From an uncultured Bacilli bacterium (lineage in GTDB: Bacteria > Bacillota_I > Bacilli_A > RF39 > UBA660), in assembly GCA_944332505.1 (NCBI GenBank), contig CALVKC010000067.1, positions 1-6,205 on the forward strand: DNA of 6,205 bases, read 5' to 3'. The notes under the pieces were generated by a model that saw only the letters and a program-made list of their open reading frames with translations, did not search any database and was not told the DNA's origin. The position numbers and the translations under genes are program-made. This document shows positions 1 to 4,859 of the stretch, piece after piece (position 1 is the first letter of the stretch; the number at the start of each line of letters is the position of its first letter).

Positions 1-633
1 AGAATAAAAACTGATAAAGTATTATTTTTCTTAAGTGTTTTAATAATTGGTACTTTTTTAGTTTTAATAATAAGAATTACTTATTCTTATTTAGCAGCAA
101 GTATTAATGAAGCTGGAAATAATGTAACTATGGGTAGTGATACTACTGATGAATTTAGATTTATTGATGGAGAAGATTTAGTTATTAATGCAACACCTAC
201 AACATTACCAGAAGGTGGTGCTAATTATGTAGATAGTACTACATATAGCGCATCACTAAAAGCAAATTCAACAAATAATACTGCTAATTATACATATTAT
301 GTTTATTTTAATATAACAAATAATACTTTAAATTATATTGTAGATAATTCACCAGAAGTAATACTAACTATAAGACAAGGTGATAATACTATAACTAATA
401 TATCTGGATTAACTTATGGTACATATAATGGAGTTGCAGGTTTTGATATAACGAATAAAACGGGATTATTTACTGTTGCTAGTAGTTATGCTATAAGTTC
501 TACTTCAACTACTAATGCAACTTTACAAAATTGGACTTTTACTTTAACTTATCTAAATCAAGGTTATGATCAATCCGCTAATTATGGTAAAAGTATGAAC
601 GTTAAAGTGATTTTAAGTAAAAATGCCCAATAA
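1..633 (+). CDS. Membrane-anchored or secreted surface-type protein, 5' partial
   Basis: The frame is open from the first base, so the true start lies just left of the window; 210 codons are visible. Visible residues 1-6 are basic and polar (R, K, K), followed by a hydrophobic segment at about residues 7-24 and then a Tyr/Ser-rich ITYSYLAAS stretch. This looks like a signal peptide or signal anchor. The rest is Thr-, Asn- and Ser-rich with alternating hydrophobic residues, as in an extracellular beta-sandwich, and ends in an N-Y-G-K-S segment (residues 194-198). It has no LPXTG motif and no second membrane segment. The short hydrophobic leader with a Tyr-rich end followed by a beta-rich domain loosely resembles SipW/TasA-type exported matrix proteins, but I cannot assign a family. 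It lies 27 nt upstream of the sugar kinase. An internal ATG at 130 would remove the leader and is an unlikely start. Confidence 0.75.
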   Translation, partial: RIKTDKVLFFLSVLIIGTFLVLIIRITYSYLAASINEAGNNVTMGSDTTDEFRFIDGEDLVINATPTTLPEGGANYVDSTTYSASLKANSTNNTANYTYYVYFNITNNTLNYIVDNSPEVILTIRQGDNTITNISGLTYGTYNGVAGFDITNKTGLFTVASSYAISSTSTTNATLQNWTFTLTYLNQGYDQSANYGKSMNVKVILSKNAQ

Positions 634-645
634 ATTAGTTAATTG

Positions 646-651
646 AAAGGA
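646..651 (+). promoter_or_regulatory. Ribosome binding site of the PfkB kinase
   Basis: AAAGGA sits 9 nt before ATG 661. It overlaps the upstream in-frame TTG at 643, so it selects 661 as the start. Confidence 0.7.
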
Positions 652-660
652 TTTGATGTA

Positions 661-1716
661 ATGAAAGTTTTATGTATAGGACATACAAGTTGGGATATGA
701 CTGTTCCAGTTGATGATTATCCTACTGAAAATAGTAAATATCGTTTTAGTGAAAAATATTCATCTGGTGGAGGTCCAGCTTCTAATGCTGCATATGTGCT
801 TGGAAAGTGGGGAGTAGATACAGTTATTGCTACCAATGTTGGTAGTGATGATTATGGAACTAAAATTAAAAAAGAGTTTCAAGATGTAAGAGTAAATACT
901 GATTATATAGAGACTAGTTATGATAAAGATACATCATTTTCTTTTATTATGGTTAATAAGAAAAATGGTTTAAGAACTGTATTTAATGTAGCAACTGAAC
1001 ACCCACCATTAAAAAAATATAATTATGAATTTGTTCCAGATATAATTCTTACTGATGGTCATGATTATGGTGCTAGTCAAAATGCTATAACTAAATTTCC
1101 AGAAGCAATTACAATAATTGATGCTGGAAGAGTAACTCAAGAATTATTGGAGCTATGTAAATATATTAAATATATAGTTTGTTCTAAAGGCTTTGCCGAA
1201 ACAGTAACAGGATTAAAATTTGATTATACAAAACCCCAAAGTTTAGTAAATATTTATAATAAATTACAAAATAAATATCCAAATTCAACTATTGTTGTAA
1301 CTTTAGAAGAACATGGGGCATTGTATCAAGCAGGAAATCAAATTAAAATAATGCCAGGATTAAAAGTTAATGCTGTAGATACTACAGGAGCAGGGGATAT
1401 ATTCCATGGAGCATTTACTTATGGTATTGCTAATGGTTTTGATATGGAAAAGACTATAATGATTGCAAATATTGCTGGTGGTTTATCAGTTCAAAAAATG
1501 GGCTCTAGATTATCAATTCCTAGTTTATCAGAAGTTCTTGATTATTATGCTAAGAAAATGGGTGGAAGTGTAAGTAGTCAAACACAAAGTGGATCACAAC
1601 CTCAAGTTCAAGTGCAGCCTCAAACACAAGCACAAGTTCAAGCACAAACTCAAGTTCAAAATCCAACTGAACAAGTAAATAGTCCAGTAGATTCAAATAC
1701 TAGTGTTAACCAATGA
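661..1716 (+). CDS. PfkB/ribokinase-family carbohydrate kinase with Gln-rich C-terminal tail
   Basis: This encodes a 351-aa cytoplasmic kinase that is expected to transfer phosphate from ATP to a sugar or nucleoside hydroxyl. The start at ATG 661 is set by AAAGGA 9 nt upstream; a TTG at 643 in frame lies inside that site. PfkB hallmarks are visible: an N-terminal strand MKVLCIG followed by W-D, the GGGPASNAA substrate-side signature (Gly36-38), and the C-terminal DTTGAGD anion-hole and catalytic motif (residues 240-246, Asp246 the expected base), followed by FHGAF. Residues after it (GSRLSIPSLSEV) match the usual end of the fold. The normal fold ends near residue 300. Residues 301-351 are an added low-complexity tail with 15 Gln in 51 residues, which is unusual. 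The substrate cannot be told from sequence alone. The stop overlaps the next gene's ATG (ATGA), so the two are probably translationally coupled. Confidence 0.93.
   Translation: MKVLCIGHTSWDMTVPVDDYPTENSKYRFSEKYSSGGGPASNAAYVLGKWGVDTVIATNVGSDDYGTKIKKEFQDVRVNTDYIETSYDKDTSFSFIMVNKKNGLRTVFNVATEHPPLKKYNYEFVPDIILTDGHDYGASQNAITKFPEAITIIDAGRVTQELLELCKYIKYIVCSKGFAETVTGLKFDYTKPQSLVNIYNKLQNKYPNSTIVVTLEEHGALYQAGNQIKIMPGLKVNAVDTTGAGDIFHGAFTYGIANGFDMEKTIMIANIAGGLSVQKMGSRLSIPSLSEVLDYYAKKMGGSVSSQTQSGSQPQVQVQPQTQAQVQAQTQVQNPTEQVNSPVDSNTSVNQ
1597..1659 (+). repeat. In-frame CAA-NNN repeat encoding alternating X-Gln
   Basis: Every second codon is CAA or CAG over 21 codons, giving Gln at residues 313, 315 and so on to 333 of the PfkB kinase, with Val, Thr, Ala or Pro between. 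CAAGTT, CAAGCA and CAAACA hexamers recur, the kind of tract that can expand or contract by slippage in 6-nt steps without breaking the frame. Confidence 0.85.
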
Positions 1717-1961
1717 TTACAAGTAGTACCCCTAAATTAGATCTACATGGCGAAGTTGTTGCAATGCTAGAAGTATTAGTTAATGAATTTATAAATAATA
1801 ATGTTTTATTAAAAAATGAATATATAATTATTATTCATGGCAAAAGTACTAATATACTTACAAAAGAAGTACATAAAGTTTTAAAAGATAATAAGTATGT
1901 TGAAGAATTTAAATTAAATAATTGGAACTTAGGTGAAACAATCGTAAAACTCAGAATTTAA
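1713..1961 (+). CDS. Stand-alone Smr (MutS2 C-terminal-like) domain protein
   Basis: This 82-aa protein consists of little more than one Smr domain. LDLHG (residues 9-13) matches the LDLxG/LDLHG motif of the family, and IIHGKST (residues 40-46) matches the HGxGxG region, ending in IVKLRI as the last strand. Smr domains of MutS2 and related proteins are known as nucleic-acid nicking or RNA-cleaving domains. Here the second Gly of HGKGTG is Ser (Ser45) and the third is Asn (Asn47), so activity is uncertain. There is no Shine-Dalgarno before ATG 1713. The start overlaps the kinase stop as ATGA, which favours translational coupling. It is much shorter than MutS2 (about 780 aa) and carries no ATPase domain, so it is a free-standing Smr protein, not mutS2. 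Confidence 0.85.
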   Translation: MITSSTPKLDLHGEVVAMLEVLVNEFINNNVLLKNEYIIIIHGKSTNILTKEVHKVLKDNKYVEEFKLNNWNLGETIVKLRI

Positions 1962-1964
1962 CAT

Positions 1965-1985
1965 AAATATTTAACGTAAATATTT
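1965..1985 (+). repeat. Paired AAATATTT boxes abutting promoter P1
   Basis: Two copies of the self-complementary octamer AAATATTT (1965-1972 and 1978-1985) are 5 nt apart, repeating at a 13-nt step. The second copy runs into the -35 box at 1984. This could be an UP-type A/T tract or an operator. Promoter P2 has a shortened version at 2049-2064 (AAATTT twice). Confidence 0.5.
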
Positions 1986-2012
1986 GACATATTTACTTTT
2001 TTTTGGTATAAT
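1984..2012 (+). promoter_or_regulatory. Promoter P1, exact consensus with extended -10
   Basis: TTGACA at 1984-1989, a 17-nt spacer, and TATAAT at 2007-2012, preceded by TGG (TGn extended -10). Transcription should start near 2019, about 105 nt before ATG 2125. Confidence 0.88.
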
Positions 2013-2016
2013 GTAG

Positions 2017-2029
2017 TTCCATCGTGGAA
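2017..2029 (+). promoter_or_regulatory. Inverted repeat at the P1 start site
   Basis: TTCCA, TCG, TGGAA forms a perfect 5-bp inverted repeat with a 3-nt centre, starting 4 nt after the -10 box. It is either an operator covering the start site or a small hairpin at the extreme 5' end of the P1 transcript. Confidence 0.4.
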
Positions 2030-2062
2030 ATACTATGAATGATATGAAAAATTTACACAAAT

Positions 2063-2091
2063 TTGACAAAAAAAGTAGTTTGTGGTATAAT
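2063..2091 (+). promoter_or_regulatory. Promoter P2, exact consensus with extended -10
   Basis: TTGACA at 2063-2068, a 17-nt spacer, and TATAAT at 2086-2091, preceded by TGG. It lies 79 bp downstream of P1 in the same orientation. The predicted start near 2098 leaves a 5' leader of about 27 nt containing the G-rich ribosome binding site of the gene at 2125. Confidence 0.9.
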
Positions 2092-2109
2092 GATATTGTT
2101 CGAGTAATT

Positions 2110-2115
2110 AGGGGG
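2110..2115 (+). promoter_or_regulatory. Ribosome binding site deciding start 2125
   Basis: AGGGGG ends 9 nt before ATG 2125. An ATG at 2117 is out of frame and too close. The in-frame ATG at 2035 lies upstream of promoter P2 and has only a poor GTGGA in front of it. Confidence 0.7.
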
Positions 2116-2124
2116 TATGGAAAA

Positions 2125-2544
2125 ATGAAAGGATATGTTTTAGAATACGTTTGTGAAAACGAATTTAAGAAGTTGGAAAGGGCATTAAAAAAATATAATA
2201 TGCTTGCTTTCAAAAAATTAAATTTTGATTATTATCCAGCTTTAAGAAATGGAAAATTTGTTGGTGAACTAGTTTCTGTTAATAAGAAAAATGGTACAGA
2301 AACATATGAACTTAAATTACCAAGTGACAAGATGTTTGCACAAATACATGGTGATGTTAAGTTAATATATACTGTTCATAAAAAAGATGAAGTAGTGGTG
2401 CTTGAAACTATTACACCATCAGATATCTTATTAGAAGGACACCGTAGTGAACTTACAACTTATAAAGGTATAATGATATCAAAAGCAAATGCATCTAAAG
2501 ATATGTTTAAAATAGATTTATTAAATATGTTACAAGATAAATAA
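2125..2544 (+). CDS. Conserved-looking hypothetical protein, 139 aa
   Basis: I do not recognise the family. The protein is soluble, with mixed alpha/beta character: a charged N-terminal helix rich in Glu, Lys and Leu (about residues 9-25), then strands including ELVSVNKKNG and YELKLPS, a hydrophobic IYTVHKKDEVVVLETITP segment, and a final GHRSELTTYKGI segment with a short terminal helix. It has no signal peptide or membrane segment. The start at 2125 follows from AGGGGG 9 nt upstream and from promoter P2. An in-frame ATG at 2035 would add 30 residues, but they are encoded by the P2 promoter DNA itself. It is a single-gene unit with two consensus promoters and its own terminator, so it is probably abundantly and constitutively expressed. 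Function is unknown. Confidence 0.8.
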   Translation: MKGYVLEYVCENEFKKLERALKKYNMLAFKKLNFDYYPALRNGKFVGELVSVNKKNGTETYELKLPSDKMFAQIHGDVKLIYTVHKKDEVVVLETITPSDILLEGHRSELTTYKGIMISKANASKDMFKIDLLNMLQDK

Positions 2545-2549
2545 TTGTG

Positions 2550-2596
2550 AAAAGATTTAAGATTTAAGGGGGTTTCTTAAATCTTTTATTTTTTTT
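2550..2596 (+). terminator. Intrinsic terminator after the 139-aa gene
   Basis: AAAAGATTTAAG (2550-2561) pairs perfectly over 12 bp with CTTAAATCTTTT (2576-2587) around a 14-nt loop, followed by a run of eight T (2589-2596). A second GATTTAAG (2561-2568) could pair with the same right arm to give a shorter hairpin with a GGGGTTT loop. Confidence 0.9.
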
Positions 2597-2615
2597 AAAA
2601 TTTTAAAAAAATTAC

Positions 2616-2644
2616 TTGCAACATACTATTTATTGTGATATTAT
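2616..2644 (+). promoter_or_regulatory. Promoter of the tRNA pair
   Basis: TTGCAA at 2616-2621, a 17-nt spacer, and TATTAT at 2639-2644, preceded by TGA (extended -10). The predicted start near 2651 is only a few bases before the first tRNA. Confidence 0.75.
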
Positions 2645-2654
2645 TAATGTACAT

Positions 2655-2731
2655 GGACCTCTAGCTCAGTTGGTTAGAGCATCCGGCTCATAACCGGGCG
2701 GTCGAAGGTTCGAGTCCTTCGAGGTCCACCA
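2655..2731 (+). tRNA. tRNA with CAT anticodon, probably tRNA-Ile2 (lysidine-modified)
   Basis: This is a full 77-nt cloverleaf. The acceptor stem GGACCTC pairs with GAGGTCC, the D-loop has GTTGGTTAGAGC, the anticodon loop is CTCATAA with CAT at 2689-2691 on a TCCGG/CCGGG stem (one G-T pair), the T-loop is GGTTCGAGTCC, and A plus CCA is encoded. From memory, the GGACC acceptor and CGGCTCATAACCG arm are like the Firmicute tRNA-Ile2 read as k2CAU after TilS modification. Elongator tRNA-Met is the alternative. Initiator tRNA is unlikely, because the first pair is matched and the three G-C pairs above the loop are absent. Confidence 0.96.
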
Positions 2732-2742
2732 TTTTTTTATTT

Positions 2743-2827
<85 letters not shown>

Positions 2828-2834
2828 AAGGAAC

Positions 2835-2866
2835 AAAAAAATCAAAAATCATTTTGATTTGTTTTT
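2835..2866 (+). terminator. Intrinsic terminator after the tRNA pair
   Basis: AAATCAAAA (2839-2847) pairs over 9 bp with TTTTGATTT (2852-2860) around ATCA. After one mismatch the flanking A and T runs can extend the stem. A TTTTT run follows at 2862-2866. The stem is AT-rich, so read-through into the next gene at 2901 is possible. Confidence 0.65.
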
Positions 2867-2900
2867 ATATATAATTATATTTTAATATTTTGGAGAGTTA

Positions 2901-3458
2901 ATGATGGATGAAGGTTTTAATTTAAAATGTGGAATTTTAAATAGTGTTGTAGTTGAAAAAGGATCTGATGGTGATATTTGGTTTCATGCATTAGATGATA
3001 CAGAATTACTAATTAGTTATTCATCTAGAAATTGTATTGAATGGCAATGCTTTGCAGTATTTGAACAATTAATGAAATCAATTTTTGGCAAGTTTGTTTT
3101 AGATGGCGAATTCAATTTAGAATATAATAGACTACCAAGAGATTTTATAGATATTGAAAATAAAACCATTACTTGGCATTTGGATATTAATTTAAATGAT
3201 TATTTGCAATTAACTTATGTAGATGATGGTATAGTCGTTTCAATATTTAGAATTAAAAATGATAGAACTAAAAATGTAGATAATTCTATACGTGTTAGAA
3301 TAAGAACTAATGGTTCAGAATATCGCCAATATTATAAAGAATTTGAAAAATTTTTTGTAGAATTATTAAAACTAGCAACACGGTATAAAACAGATAGTGA
3401 AGTTATTAATAAAAAAAATAATACGATTTGTCAAAAATTATCTTTATTTAGAAAATAG
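2901..3458 (+). CDS. Hypothetical protein, 185 aa, first gene of the CheD-like/kinase operon
   Basis: I do not recognise the family. The protein is soluble, acidic in its first two-thirds and strongly basic at the end, with no signal peptide or membrane segment. The middle has alternating short strands (DIWFHALDD, ELLISYSS, ITWHLDINLN, YLQLTYVDDGIVVSIFRI), followed by RIRTNGSEYRQYYKEF and an amphipathic helix FEKFFVELLKLATRYK. TGGAGAG at 2891-2897 serves as the ribosome binding site. Two consecutive ATGs (2901, 2904) are both usable, and 2904 has the slightly better spacing. The next gene starts 33 nt after the stop. No convincing promoter precedes it: a TATAAT at 2870 lacks a -35 box, so transcription may come partly from the tRNA promoter. 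Confidence 0.75.
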   Translation: MMDEGFNLKCGILNSVVVEKGSDGDIWFHALDDTELLISYSSRNCIEWQCFAVFEQLMKSIFGKFVLDGEFNLEYNRLPRDFIDIENKTITWHLDINLNDYLQLTYVDDGIVVSIFRIKNDRTKNVDNSIRVRIRTNGSEYRQYYKEFEKFFVELLKLATRYKTDSEVINKKNNTICQKLSLFRK

Positions 3459-3478
3459 TTTTTAATTTTAATAACTAT

Positions 3479-3484
3479 GAGGTG
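3479..3484 (+). promoter_or_regulatory. Ribosome binding site deciding start 3492
   Basis: GAGGTG lies 7 nt before ATG 3492. It overlaps the in-frame ATG at 3477, which therefore is not a plausible start. Confidence 0.7.
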
Positions 3485-3491
3485 CAAGAAA

Positions 3492-4067
3492 ATGGAATTA
3501 TTTGAAGAAAAGAAAAATGCTAATATTTATGATAAAAAAGTGGTAGAATATCAAGAAGAATTGTTAACTTATAGTTCTATTGCATCAATGAACCAATTTG
3601 TAATTTCTTCTGTTGATAAACCAATAGTTGGAACAACAGCACTTGCAACATGTTATGGAATAGTTTTTTATGATAAGAGATTAAAAAAAGCGTATGTCGG
3701 TCATGCATCACCAACTAATTATATGACTTTGTTGTATCAAATGATTTCTGCTCTTGAACCTAGTTCGAAAATTATTGAATACAAGATTATTCCCGGATGG
3801 GATAATTGCAACCCAGGCTTTGAGAGTGCAAGTAGATATCAAAATATATTTGATGATAGAAATCCTTATTATTATATGAAAAAATGTTTACAAAATAATT
3901 CTGATTTTCAATTTATACCGCTTAGTTTTTCTATTGATATTCAAACTAATTATAATTATATTGATCCTTTTTATGAATTTGCATTTGATGCAAATACTCG
4001 TGAAAGTGTAACAAAATATTTATTTTATGAAAATGTTGATGATATTAATAGAAAGATTAATATGTAA
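3492..4067 (+). CDS. CheD-like putative cysteine deamidase, 191 aa, outside a chemotaxis context
   Basis: The gene encodes 191 aa from ATG 3492. The core GTTALATC-YGIVFYD-KRLKKAYVGHASP (residues 47-74) closely follows the CheD pattern TLGLGSC-VAVxLYD-xxxKxGxxAHxMLP. Relative to Cys54, a Thr is at -6 (Thr48), an Asp at +7 (Asp61) and a His at +17 (His71). As I recall, the Thr21/Cys27/His44 triad of Thermotoga CheD has the same spacing. Later, YKIIPGW (97-103) falls where CheD has AKIxGGA. CheD deamidates chemoreceptor Gln residues and is structurally related to the CNF1 toxin. No chemoreceptor, CheC or other che gene is in the window, and the gene sits between an unknown protein and a UbiB-like kinase, so the substrate is probably different. 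Sequence outside the core is divergent, so this is a motif-based call, not a secure family assignment. Confidence 0.55.
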   Translation: MELFEEKKNANIYDKKVVEYQEELLTYSSIASMNQFVISSVDKPIVGTTALATCYGIVFYDKRLKKAYVGHASPTNYMTLLYQMISALEPSSKIIEYKIIPGWDNCNPGFESASRYQNIFDDRNPYYYMKKCLQNNSDFQFIPLSFSIDIQTNYNYIDPFYEFAFDANTRESVTKYLFYENVDDINRKINM

Positions 4068-4075
4068 TATATTTT

Positions 4076-4080
4076 GGGGG
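4076..4080 (+). promoter_or_regulatory. Ribosome binding site deciding start 4086
   Basis: GGGGG lies 5 nt before ATG 4086. An in-frame TTG at 4074 overlaps this site and is rejected as a start. The G-run resembles the one used at 2110-2115. Confidence 0.65.
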
Positions 4081-4085
4081 ATATT

Positions 4086-4853
4086 ATGATTAATTCGGTT
4101 ATAAAATTATTATTTAATAAATTTGTTTTAAGAAAAAATAATGGTGAAGTTGTAAAAGAATTTGTTCAAGAAAATGGTATAGTATACATAAAATTAGCCC
4201 AAATGCTTGCAACACAAAATTATGGTAATATATTTACCGATGAAGATAGAATATTATTATCAAGTGTATGTGATAATTGTAATCCAATTCCTTATGAAGA
4301 AATTGAAAAAATTTTAAAAAGGGAATATGGTGATGATTTAAATAGTATATTTAGTTATATCGATGAAGTTCCATTAGGTTCAGCATCTATTTCACAAGTC
4401 CATCGAGCAATATTAAAAGATGGTAGTGAAGTTGTTTTAAAAGTTAAAAGACAAGATATTGTTGATTCCATAAATTCAGATATATGTTTTATTAGAAAGA
4501 TAATGCAAAGATTTGGGAAATTAGTAAATTTTAAAAATTTTACTGGGGGTAATCATGCATTAGATTTGTATTTGAAATGGATAAATGAAGAAATTGATTT
4601 TATTAATGAAGTTGAAAATATTAAAAAATATCAAAAATTTGCTAATAATGTAAACGGGAGAATCAATGGTACAAGAAAAATAATTATACCTAGTATTTAT
4701 GAAGATTATTGTACAGAAAATATAATTGTAATGGAATATATCCCATTACCTACAATTAACCAAACTGTTTTAACTGCTGAAAATAAAAAAGTAATAGCAG
4801 ATGCTATAAATAATTATTTTAGACTAAGTTTTTGGGCATTATTTAATGATTAA
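4086..4853 (+). CDS. N-terminal part of UbiB/ABC1-like kinase (ATP-binding lobe)
   Basis: This part has 255 aa from ATG 4086 to the premature TAA. UbiB-family features are in order: an N-terminal helix with IKLAQMLAT (Lys36, Gln39), a version of the KxGQ motif with Ala for Gly; the alanine-type loop PLGSASISQVHRA (residues 96-108) that replaces the glycine loop; VVLKVKRQ with the ATP-binding Lys119; the helix INEEIDFINEVENIKKY with the expected acidic EEIDF; and IIVMEYIPL, the hinge region. It stops just before the catalytic loop, so this piece alone should not be an active kinase. It lies 18 nt after the CheD-like gene. UbiB relatives act as atypical ATPases or kinases in quinone biology, but no quinone gene is in view here. 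Confidence 0.85.
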   Translation: MINSVIKLLFNKFVLRKNNGEVVKEFVQENGIVYIKLAQMLATQNYGNIFTDEDRILLSSVCDNCNPIPYEEIEKILKREYGDDLNSIFSYIDEVPLGSASISQVHRAILKDGSEVVLKVKRQDIVDSINSDICFIRKIMQRFGKLVNFKNFTGGNHALDLYLKWINEEIDFINEVENIKKYQKFANNVNGRINGTRKIIIPSIYEDYCTENIIVMEYIPLPTINQTVLTAENKKVIADAINNYFRLSFWALFND

Positions 4854-4859
4854 GAAATT

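Noticed and set aside
1971..2213. Minus-strand open frame across the tandem promoters
   Set aside because: It lies opposite two consensus plus-strand promoters and the start of the 139-aa gene. It has no ribosome binding site, and its composition is that of a complement of AT-rich coding DNA.
2870..2875. TATAAT as the -10 box of the operon at 2901
   Set aside because: There is no -35-like sequence at 16-18 nt spacing and no TGn extension. It lies in an AT-only stretch next to the terminator, so it is not supported as a promoter.
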